A stretch of DNA of 5,600 nt from Rhodoferax sp. (GTDB lineage Bacteria > Pseudomonadota > Gammaproteobacteria > Burkholderiales > Burkholderiaceae_C): NCBI GenBank assembly GCA_028711355.1, contig JAQTSL010000245.1:1-5600 (forward strand), given 5' to 3'. Shown here one piece after another: positions 1 to 5,563 of the stretch. Under the pieces are notes generated by a model, which was not told the DNA's origin, ran no database searches, and saw only the letters and a program-made list of their open reading frames with translations. The translations under genes were made by a program, and so were the position numbers. Position 1 is the first letter of the stretch; every line of letters starts with the position of its first letter.

Positions 1-1849
1 CACCCAAAATGCTCTCGGGCGTGGGCTCGTCCATGCCGTGCACTTTTTGCATTTTGTAGTTGACCGAGAGCTCTTTGCCAAAACCGAGCTTGTCGGCAAA
101 CTGCTGCATGATCATGTGGTCACTGCGGCTTTCCCACAGCGGCTCAATCACTTTTTCACGCCATTGCAAGGAGCGGTTCGAGGCAGTGACCGAGCCACTG
201 GTTTCAAACTGCGTGCAGGCCGGCAGCAGATAGACCGCGCGGTTCGGGTTCAAATCTTCCGGTTTGCCGGGCATCGCGGCCATGGCCGCCGTGGCTGATG
301 GGTACGGATCGACCACCACCAGCAAATCAAGTTTGTCCATGGCGCGCTTCATCTCCAGACCCCGCGTTTGCGAGTTGGGCGAATGGCCCCAGTAAAAGAC
401 ACCGCGCAGGTTACTGTCCTGGTCAATCAGCTCGTTCTTTTCCAGCACGCCATCGATCCAGCTCGACACGGTGATACCTGGCTTGGTCATCATGGCGGGC
501 GACGCAAATTGCTTTTTGATCCACTCATAGTCCACGCCCCAGACCTTGGCGTAATGCTTCCAGGAGCCGTCGGCAATACCGTAGTAGCCCGGCAGTGAAT
601 CGGGATTTGGGCCGACGTCGGTCGCACCCTGCACGTTGTCGTGGCCACGGAAGATGTTGGTGCCACCGCCGCTTTTTCCCACGTTGCCCAAGGCAAGTTG
701 CAAGATGCACGAGGCGCGCACCATGGCGTTGCCAATGCTGTGCTGGGTTTGGCCCATGCACCAGACCAGCGTGCTGGGGCGGTTTTCAGCCATCATGCGC
801 GCCACGCGCAGCACTTGCTCTTCTTTGACACCACACACGTCCTCAACTTTGTCGGGGGTCCAGTTGGCCATTACATCGGCCTTGACCTTGTCCATGCCAT
901 AAACACGGTCGTTGATGTACTGCTTGTCTTCCCAGCCGTTTTTGAACACGTGGTGCAGCACGCCAAACAAAAAGGCGATGTCAGAGCCCGAGCGGATGCG
1001 CACGTATTCGTCGGCTTTGGCGGCGGTGCGAGTAAAGCGCGGATCGACCACAATCATTTTGGTGCCAGTCTCTTTGGCGTGCAGCATATGCAGCAAACTC
1101 ACCGGATGCGCCTCGGCGGCGTTGGATCCGATGTACAACGCGCACTTGCTGTTTTGCATGTCGTTGTACGAATTGGTCATGGCACCGTAGCCCCAGGTAT
1201 TGGCCACACCAGCCACCGTGGTGCTGTGGCAAATGCGCGCCTGGTGGTCACAGTTGTTGGTGCCCCAGAAGCTGACAAACTTGCGCATCAGGTAAGACTG
1301 CTCGTTGTTGTGCTTGGAAGAACCAATGAAATAAACACTGTCCGGGCCGCTGGCCTTTTTCAGCTCTTGCATCTTGGCGCTGATCTCGTTCAAGGCGGCG
1401 TCCCAACTGATGCGCTGGTACTTGCCGTTGACCAACTTCATCGGGTAGCGCAGGCGAAATTCACCATGCCCGTGTTCGCGCAGCGCCGCACCTTTGGCGC
1501 AATGCGCGCCCAGGTTGATAGGAGAATCAAACACCGGCTCTTGGCGCACCCAAACGCCGTTTTCAACCACCGCATCGACCGCGCAACCGACCGAGCAGTG
1601 CGTACAGACGGTGCGCTTGACCTCGATCTTGCCGTCGCCCAGCGCCACATTGCCAGTGGCCGCCTGCGACTTTTTGACCAGCGTGAGCTGCGACGCCGCC
1701 AACCCGACACCCACGCCCAGCCCAGAGCGACGCAAAAAGGCACGACGATCCATGGTGGGCAGCGCCTGGCTCAGGCCACGACGCAAGCTGTGCACTAACG
1801 GTGTATGCGCAGATGCGCCGAAGCGACCCGATTTCTTGGTTAACAACAT
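1..1849 (-). CDS. fdhA: Formate dehydrogenase large (catalytic) subunit, molybdopterin-dependent, Cys type; 3' end outside window
   Basis: Catalytic subunit that oxidises formate to CO2 at a molybdenum or tungsten bis-MGD centre and passes electrons to the Fe-S and membrane subunits, expected to follow off the left edge. The frame is open from ATG 1849 to the window edge: 616 codons of a family usually about 950 residues, so the C-terminal dinucleotide-binding domain is missing. Seen in order: a Tat signal (D34-R-R-A-F-L-R-R41, then a hydrophobic stretch to about 55); [4Fe-4S] ligands C82, C85, C89 and C117 with the electron-relay Lys K119; the active-site motif RICHSTTVAG with C207-H208, where E. 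coli FdnG and FdhF have selenocysteine-His; YGAMTN (221-226) and NAAEAHPV; and RGHDNVQG with R401, matching the conserved active-site Arg. The start is supported by GGAGA at 1859-1855, 5 nt upstream. The Tat signal implies a periplasm-facing enzyme. The accessory gene lies just upstream on the same strand. Identification is secure; the exact subtype is not. Confidence 0.96.
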   Translation of the reverse strand, partial: MLLTKKSGRFGASAHTPLVHSLRRGLSQALPTMDRRAFLRRSGLGVGVGLAASQLTLVKKSQAATGNVALGDGKIEVKRTVCTHCSVGCAVDAVVENGVWVRQEPVFDSPINLGAHCAKGAALREHGHGEFRLRYPMKLVNGKYQRISWDAALNEISAKMQELKKASGPDSVYFIGSSKHNNEQSYLMRKFVSFWGTNNCDHQARICHSTTVAGVANTWGYGAMTNSYNDMQNSKCALYIGSNAAEAHPVSLLHMLHAKETGTKMIVVDPRFTRTAAKADEYVRIRSGSDIAFLFGVLHHVFKNGWEDKQYINDRVYGMDKVKADVMANWTPDKVEDVCGVKEEQVLRVARMMAENRPSTLVWCMGQTQHSIGNAMVRASCILQLALGNVGKSGGGTNIFRGHDNVQGATDVGPNPDSLPGYYGIADGSWKHYAKVWGVDYEWIKKQFASPAMMTKPGITVSSWIDGVLEKNELIDQDSNLRGVFYWGHSPNSQTRGLEMKRAMDKLDLLVVVDPYPSATAAMAAMPGKPEDLNPNRAVYLLPACTQFETSGSVTASNRSLQWREKVIEPLWESRSDHMIMQQFADKLGFGKELSVNYKMQKVHGMDEPTPESILG

Positions 1850-1854
1850 ATTAG

Positions 1855-1859
1855 TCTCC
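1855..1859 (-). promoter_or_regulatory. Ribosome binding site of fdhA
   Basis: GGAGA on the minus strand ends 5 nt before ATG 1849. It supports this start over the internal ATG at residue 33, which lies immediately before the twin-arginine motif. The N-terminus MLLTKKSG resembles that of betaproteobacterial FdhA proteins, which also favours the longer form. Confidence 0.7.
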
Positions 1860-1877
1860 GAAAAACGATTTCATTCT

Positions 1878-1920
1878 TTGTGGGTCAGACCACTCGCAAA
1901 GCGACGTGCTCTGACCCCAA
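1878..1920. repeat. Long imperfect hairpin between the Tat-target gene and fdhA
   Basis: The two arms are 1878-1897 and 1901-1920, around a 3-nt AAA loop (1898-1900). The outer stem pairs TTG(t)GGGTCAGA with TCTGACCCCAA: 11 bp with one bulged T at 1881. The inner stem pairs CACTCGC with GCGA(c)GTG: 7 bp with one bulged C at 1905. A single C/C mismatch (1890/1909) separates them. In total 18 pairs lie in 43 nt and fill most of the 75-nt gap between the two fdh genes. On the transcribed minus strand no U-tract follows, so it is not a standard intrinsic terminator. It could be a dispersed palindromic (REP-like) element or an mRNA processing or stability element; the sequence alone does not decide. 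Confidence 0.8.
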
Positions 1921-1924
1921 CCCA

Positions 1925-2131
1925 TTAAACCAGCGCAGTCTTGTAGTAGTGCTTGACGTGGTCGCTTAACACATAGCCGCCGCCTTTTTCGGGCTTGGGC
2001 AGTGCTGGTGCCGCTGCTTGGGGCACCGATTTGACCAACGGCAGCACGCTAACGGCGGCCGCCAGCGCACCGACGCTACCGGCTCCGGCAAACAACATGC
2101 GACGCGACAACCTGGATGGAGAAGACGACAT
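1925..2131 (-). CDS. Small Tat-signal protein, formate dehydrogenase region TAT target family
   Basis: A 68-residue protein that heads the fdh operon. It has a twin-arginine motif S9-R-R-M-L-F14 followed by an Ala/Gly/Val-rich hydrophobic segment (about 15-33), a short Pro/Ala linker (38-48), and the C-terminal block GGYVLSDHVKHYYKTALV. The Tat start plus 'GGY.LS.H...YY.T' tail is the recognisable pattern of the family known as formate dehydrogenase region TAT target (TIGRFAM formate_TAT; sometimes called FdhX). These genes sit next to periplasmic formate dehydrogenases. Their role is not established; helping export or assembly of the Fdh complex is an inference. GAGGAGT (2145-2139) lies 7 nt upstream of ATG 2131. 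The gene ends 75 nt before fdhA on the same strand, consistent with one transcript. Confidence 0.88.
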   Translation of the reverse strand: MSSSPSRLSRRMLFAGAGSVGALAAAVSVLPLVKSVPQAAAPALPKPEKGGGYVLSDHVKHYYKTALV

Positions 2132-2217
2132 GAATAAAACTCCTCGGGTGAAATACTTATGAATCCGATAACCTATCTGATCGATGAGTCACTTTACTGC
2201 CGATTGGCAACGTCTCC

Positions 2218-2236
2218 CATGCGGGTTAACCCCATG
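2218..2236. promoter_or_regulatory. Near-palindrome in divergent intergenic region, candidate operator
   Basis: GGGTTAACCC (2223-2232) is a perfect 10-bp palindrome. It is flanked on both sides by CATG (2218-2221 and 2233-2236), with one extra C at 2222, giving a 19-nt near-palindrome. It lies about mid-way between the divergent starts: 86 nt from the Tat-target gene start and 94 nt from the dctP start. This symmetry and position suit a transcription-factor site that could serve either operon. The remaining intergenic DNA (2132-2330) has an AT-rich stretch at 2267-2291 with TTGAAA at 2268-2273 that could be a -35 element for dctP, but no convincing -10 at normal spacing. I found no clear promoter on the fdh side. 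Confidence 0.4.
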
Positions 2237-2318
2237 CACCTCCGATCAAGGGTATTCACCAATGCGCTTGAAAAATTACAAAATTTACATTAGCCAGTCA
2301 TATCACATCACAACAACC

Positions 2319-2323
2319 GGAGA
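2319..2323 (+). promoter_or_regulatory. Ribosome binding site that fixes the dctP start
   Basis: GGAGA lies 7 nt before ATG 2331. The in-frame upstream ATGs at 2184 and 2262 have no comparable site and would add up to 49 residues in front of the signal peptide, so ATG 2331 is preferred. Confidence 0.75.
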
Positions 2324-2330
2324 CAAACCC

Positions 2331-3335
2331 ATGACATTTCCCCCAATCGCCCGCACGCTGACTTGCCTGCTGGCCGCCGCGTTGCCCATGACTGCGACCC
2401 TGGCTGAAAGCATCACGCTCAAGGCGTCGCACCAGTTTCCAGGTGGCAAAGGTGACGTACGCGACGAAATGGTGCAAATGATTGCGCGCGACATTGCCGC
2501 TGCCAACGTAGAACTGACAATCAAGGTGTTTCCGGGCGCCAGCCTGGTCAAGGCACAAGACCAGTGGAAGGCGATGCAGTCCGGCCAGATCGACATGTCG
2601 GCATTTCCGCTGGACTACGCCTCGGGGATGCATCCACAGTTTGGCGCCACATTGATGCCCGGGCTGATCAAAAGCCATGAGCACGCCCAGCGCATCAACG
2701 CCTCGCCCTTTATGCAAGATATCAAGGCCATCATTGGTCAGGGTGGCGCACTGGTGCTGGCCGACGCCTGGCTGGCGGGTGCTTTCGCCGGCAAAGATAA
2801 ATGCATCTTGAAGCCCGAAGACGCCAACGGACTGAAGGTGCGTTCGGCCGGCGCCACCTTTGCCCAGATGTGGGCCGGAGCCGGTGCGTCGGTGGTGTCG
2901 ATTCCGTCCAACGAGGTCTATAACGCCATGCAGCAGGGCGTGATCCAGGCCACCGACACCTCAACCGGTAGTTTTGTGTCGTTCCGCCTGTACGAGCAGG
3001 TCAAATGCATCACGGCCCCTGGCGACAACGCCATGTGGTTCATGTACGAACCAGTGCTGATCGCCAAGCGCAGTTGGGACAAGCTCAACGACGTGCAAAA
3101 AAAGGCCCTGAGTGCTGCGGCCAAGAAGGCCGAGAACTATTTCAATCTCGAATCGAAGAAGCTCGACGACAAGATGATCGAGGCTTTCAAAAAGAGCAAC
3201 GTTCAGGTGGCGACCATGACTGAGGCCAACGCTGAAGCCTGGCGCGCTGTGGCCAAGCAAACGTCTTACAAGGCGTTTGCCGAAAAAGTGCCGGGTGGCA
3301 AGGAACTGATCGAAAAGGCACTGAGTGTTAAATAA
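2331..3335 (+). CDS. dctP: TRAP transporter periplasmic substrate-binding protein (DctP family)
   Basis: Periplasmic receptor of a tripartite ATP-independent periplasmic transporter; it captures the solute and delivers it to the DctQM membrane complex. At 334 residues it has the usual family length. Residues 1-25 form a Sec signal peptide (R8, hydrophobic core L10-L18, likely cleavage after T23-L24-A25). The mature protein begins ESITLKASHQFP, a typical DctP first strand. Family features follow: FPGASL (67-72), MQSGQIDMSAFP (82-93), and GLKVRSAG (167-174), whose R171 aligns with the Arg that salt-bridges substrate carboxylates. The segment EVYNAMQQGVIQATDTSTGSF (195-215) corresponds to the usual 'E.Y.ALQ.G.vDGqEN' region, but Thr/Ser replace the Asn-Pro found in sialic-acid and C4-dicarboxylate binders. 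Two cysteines remain in the mature protein (C158, C226). The ligand is unknown; an organic acid is the default guess. It is the first gene of the operon and overlaps dctQ by 11 nt. Confidence 0.93.
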   Translation: MTFPPIARTLTCLLAAALPMTATLAESITLKASHQFPGGKGDVRDEMVQMIARDIAAANVELTIKVFPGASLVKAQDQWKAMQSGQIDMSAFPLDYASGMHPQFGATLMPGLIKSHEHAQRINASPFMQDIKAIIGQGGALVLADAWLAGAFAGKDKCILKPEDANGLKVRSAGATFAQMWAGAGASVVSIPSNEVYNAMQQGVIQATDTSTGSFVSFRLYEQVKCITAPGDNAMWFMYEPVLIAKRSWDKLNDVQKKALSAAAKKAENYFNLESKKLDDKMIEAFKKSNVQVATMTEANAEAWRAVAKQTSYKAFAEKVPGGKELIEKALSVK

Positions 3336-3870
3336 GGAGCAACAACGCACGCTGCCGCTGTGGGTGCAGGCGGTCTATGCCGCCTCCAGAGCGTTGGGCG
3401 TGTTTTCTGCTGGCCTGATCGTGCTGGCGGTGCTGGTGGTATGCCAGATGGTTTTTGTGCGCGCGGTACTGCACCAGTCTTCCATCTGGCAGACCGAGTT
3501 CGCCACGTTTTCTGTCCTGGCGGCCACTTTTTTGGGGGCGCCGTACATTCTGCTCACACGCGGGCACATCGGCGTGGACATTTTGCCGATGCTGGTAGCG
3601 GGCCGTCGCCGGCGCGCGCTGTACTTTTTGGGCAGTGCGGTGTCGCTGGCTTTTTGCGGCTTGTTTTTTTACGCCTCGCTGCCGTGGTGGTACGAGACCT
3701 TCACGTCCGGCCACACCACGTCGTCCATGTGGCGCGCCCGGTTGTGGATTCCGCACCTGAGTGTGCCGGTAGGCTTGGGCCTGCTGTGCCTGCAGTACCT
3801 GGCTGAACTGTGGCTCGTGCTCACGCGCCGCGAGGAACCGTATGGGCTGACACCAGGGGTACACGTATGA
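3325..3870 (+). CDS. dctQ: TRAP transporter small permease subunit (DctQ family)
   Basis: Small inner-membrane subunit of the TRAP transporter, which pairs with DctM. It has 181 residues, with four predicted membrane segments at about 23-46, 58-78, 97-119 and 142-166. Family marks are W55-Q-T-E58 before the second segment, GAPYILLTRGHIGVDIL (71-87), and WIPHLSVPVGLGLL (141-154). The basic cluster RRRR (94-97) after the second segment fits a cytoplasmic loop. The start is uncertain. GTG 3325 overlaps dctP by 11 nt and has only a modest AAAAGG (3313-3318) upstream, while a better AAGGAG (3334-3339) lies inside the frame. A start near CTG 3352 or GTG 3364 would shorten the protein by 9-13 residues without touching a membrane segment. 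The end overlaps dctM in ATGA, indicating translational coupling. Confidence 0.92.
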   Translation: MLNKEQQRTLPLWVQAVYAASRALGVFSAGLIVLAVLVVCQMVFVRAVLHQSSIWQTEFATFSVLAATFLGAPYILLTRGHIGVDILPMLVAGRRRRALYFLGSAVSLAFCGLFFYASLPWWYETFTSGHTTSSMWRARLWIPHLSVPVGLGLLCLQYLAELWLVLTRREEPYGLTPGVHV

Positions 3871-5177
3871 GCCCGCTGCTGATCGGTGCCCTGGTGTTTG
3901 GTGTCACCTTGCTGGTGCTGGCCACCGGCGTTCCGATTGCCTTTGGGCTGGGCGCGGTCGCGCTTGGATTCATGCTTGCCTTTGACGGCTGGAGCAGCGT
4001 GCATTTTGTGCCAGAGACCATTTTTTCTGGCTTGGACGACTTCACGCTGGTGTCGCTCCCGATGTTCATCATCATGGGGGCGGCAGTGGCGTCGTCCAAA
4101 GCGGGTAGCGACTTGTACGAAGCGCTGGCGCGCCTGCTGCACAAGGTGCCGGGCTCGCTGGTGATTTCCAACATTGGCGCCTGTGCCTTATTTTCGGCGC
4201 TGACCGGCTCCAGTCCGGCCACCTGTGCTGCGATCGGCAAGATGGGCATCCCCGAGATGCGCAAACGCGGCTACGACGCCGACCTGGCCACCGGTGCCAT
4301 CGCCGCCGGCGGCACGCTGGGCATTCTGATCCCGCCCAGCGTGACCATGATTCTGTACGGCATCGCGTCCGAGACGTCGATCGGACGGCTGTTTATCGCG
4401 GGCGTCCTGCCGGGCTTGTTGCTAACCGTGTTATTTATGCTGTGGGCGTTCTTTTTAAGCTGGAAGCGCGGCACCGTGCTGATTGACAAAGACCGCATTT
4501 ACAGCCTGCGCGAAAAAGTTGAATTGCTGCCCAAACTGCTGCCTTTTATTGCGGTGGTGGCCGGCGTCGTCTATTCGCTTTACGGCGGCATTGCCACGCC
4601 GTCCGAGGCGGCCGGTGTCGGTGCCATGTTGTGCCTGCTGATGGTGTCGGTGATCTACCGCGTTTGGCGGCCAGCCGATATGTGGCACATCTTGCGCGAT
4701 GGACTGCGCGAATCGGGCATGTTGCTGCTGATCATCGGCACGTCGATTTTGTTTGGCTACATGATGTCGTCGTTGCAGGTCACACAGTCGGTGGCGCAAG
4801 CCATCGGGGACCTGCAAGCCAACCGCTGGGTGGTGCTGGCCGCCATCAATCTGATGTTGCTGGCGGCCGGCTGCTTTTTGCCACCGGCCGCCATCATCCT
4901 GATGACGACACCGATTTTGATGCCGGTGATCACTGCCGCTGGCTTTGACCCGATCTGGTTTGGCGTGGTGCTGACGATCAACATGGAGCTCGGCCTGATC
5001 ACACCACCGGTCGGCCTGAACCTGTTTGTCATTAACGGCATCAGCCCCGACATCCGGCTCACCACGATCCTGAAAGGCGCCTTCCCGTTCATGCTGTGCA
5101 TGGTGCTGGCGATTTTGATCCTGTGCGTGTTTCCGCAAATCGCCACCTGGCTGCCTGAGCAGGTGATGGGCCGGTAA
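3867..5177 (+). CDS. dctM: TRAP transporter large permease subunit (DctM family)
   Basis: Large membrane subunit that forms the Na+-coupled translocation path of the TRAP transporter. It has 436 residues, as expected, and is very hydrophobic, with many membrane segments. Family motifs in order: LVSLPMFIIMGAAVA (61-75), ALTGSSPATCAAIGKMGIPEM (111-131), GGTLGILIPPSVTMILYG (148-165), GGIATPSEAAGVGA (240-253), GCFLPPAAIILMTTPILMPV (335-354), and NMELGLITPPVGLNLFV (372-388). The two 'PP' helix-break motifs and the GSS loop correspond to the pseudo-symmetric substrate and Na+ site region. In the GSS loop Thr follows where many homologues have Asp (GSSxAD), and the C-terminal motif reads FLPP rather than FLDP; both may be subfamily features. 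I chose ATG 3867 over the in-frame ATG at 3810 because AGGGG (3855-3859) lies 7 nt upstream and the frame starts in an ATGA overlap with dctQ. No clear intrinsic terminator follows. Confidence 0.95.
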   Translation: MSPLLIGALVFGVTLLVLATGVPIAFGLGAVALGFMLAFDGWSSVHFVPETIFSGLDDFTLVSLPMFIIMGAAVASSKAGSDLYEALARLLHKVPGSLVISNIGACALFSALTGSSPATCAAIGKMGIPEMRKRGYDADLATGAIAAGGTLGILIPPSVTMILYGIASETSIGRLFIAGVLPGLLLTVLFMLWAFFLSWKRGTVLIDKDRIYSLREKVELLPKLLPFIAVVAGVVYSLYGGIATPSEAAGVGAMLCLLMVSVIYRVWRPADMWHILRDGLRESGMLLLIIGTSILFGYMMSSLQVTQSVAQAIGDLQANRWVVLAAINLMLLAAGCFLPPAAIILMTTPILMPVITAAGFDPIWFGVVLTINMELGLITPPVGLNLFVINGISPDIRLTTILKGAFPFMLCMVLAILILCVFPQIATWLPEQVMGR

Positions 5178-5227
5178 CGTCTATCGCACGCCGCTCATCG
5201 CCGCCAGCGCGGATTGAGGAAAGTTCA

Positions 5228-5261
5228 GTGTCACAGGGCAGATCAATGGCTAAAATGGCCA
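5228..5261 (+). promoter_or_regulatory. Putative promoter and overlapping operator of the toxin-antitoxin module
   Basis: GTGTCA (5228-5233; 4 of 6 matches to TTGACA) and TAAAAT (5251-5256; 5 of 6 matches to TATAAT) are separated by 17 nt, placing a start point near 5263, about 24 nt ahead of the antitoxin ATG. The -10 is wrapped by TGGC (5247-5250) and GCCA (5258-5261), and ATGGC occurs twice as a direct repeat (5246-5250, 5255-5259). Type II antitoxins normally repress their own promoter through such short symmetric sites. The assignment is by eye. The rest of the gap after dctM (5178-5227) shows nothing I can name. Confidence 0.4.
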
Positions 5262-5286
5262 GCGCAATACCTTCCGGAGCTGCACC

Positions 5287-5556
5287 ATGCAAGTGACCGC
5301 AACGCAGGCGAAAAACCGGTTTGGTGCGCTCTGTGCCCAAGCCAAACTGGAGCCCATTTTTGTCGAGAAAGACGGGCAGATTGACTCGGTCATCCTGTCT
5401 GTGCAGCAATTTTCAAAACTACACGCGGGTGCCCAGTCAGAAACTTTGCAGCAGCGCCAAACCCGGTTTGAGCAAACCCATCGTGACTGGCTAGCTGAAC
5501 AAAATCATCGATTTGAAATGCATGGCTTGTGGTGTGACGACCTGCGAACCTGGTAG
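5287..5556 (+). CDS. Antitoxin with Phd/YefM-like N-terminus and CcdA-like C-terminus
   Basis: An 89-residue type II antitoxin, expected to repress its own operon and neutralise the toxin encoded next. The N-terminal half (about 1-45: MQVTATQAKNRFGALCAQAK, then PIFVEKDGQIDSVILSVQQF) follows the Phd/YefM fold pattern: 'A..fG.ll..a...pi.I.k.g...avl.s...y'. The linker 46-65 is Gln/Glu/Arg-rich and probably flexible. The C-terminal tail, from W68 through EQNHRFEMHGLW to D84-D-L-R87, resembles the toxin-wrapping tail of CcdA proteins: 'W..eN..ai...n..ve..Glf.d..R.f', compare E. coli CcdA ending RFIEMNGSFADENRDW. The likely partner is therefore CcdB, and the following frame begins like CcdB. The start is ATG 5287, with GGAG at 5276-5279 and 7 nt spacing. 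It is read separately from the TRAP operon, 109 nt after dctM. Antitoxin identity is firm; the chimera reading is inferred from two short resemblances. Confidence 0.85.
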   Translation: MQVTATQAKNRFGALCAQAKLEPIFVEKDGQIDSVILSVQQFSKLHAGAQSETLQQRQTRFEQTHRDWLAEQNHRFEMHGLWCDDLRTW

Positions 5557-5563
5557 CGGCAGC

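Noticed and set aside
641..1798. Plus-strand open frame of 385 codons
   Set aside because: It lies fully antisense to fdhA, whose protein shows clear conserved Fe-S, Tat and active-site motifs. The antisense product shows no recognisable domain and has no convincing ribosome binding site.
2203..2224. TTGGCA...ATGC as a sigma-54 promoter for dctP
   Set aside because: The GG-to-GC spacing is 15 nt instead of the required 12, so the -24/-12 geometry is wrong.
2184..2330. N-terminal extension of dctP to the ATG at 2184
   Set aside because: The extension would bury the signal peptide 49 residues inside the protein, has no ribosome binding site, and covers the intergenic palindrome. ATG 2331 has GGAGA at good spacing.
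3810..3866. N-terminal extension of dctM to the ATG at 3810
   Set aside because: It would overlap dctQ by 61 nt and add 19 residues unlike any DctM start. ATG 3867 has AGGGG at 7 nt and the coupled ATGA overlap.
4455..5138. Minus-strand open frame of 227 codons antisense to dctM
   Set aside because: It is a shadow of the DctM frame: the product is rich in His, Gln, Arg and Asp from reversed hydrophobic codons and has no domain pattern.
5201..5213. CCGC/GCGG mini-hairpin after dctM as a terminator
   Set aside because: The stem is only 4 bp and no T-tract follows, so it does not qualify as an intrinsic terminator.
5089..5409. Minus-strand open frame spanning the dctM end and the antitoxin start
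   Set aside because: It runs antisense through two well-supported genes and the likely toxin-antitoxin promoter; no domain pattern is visible.
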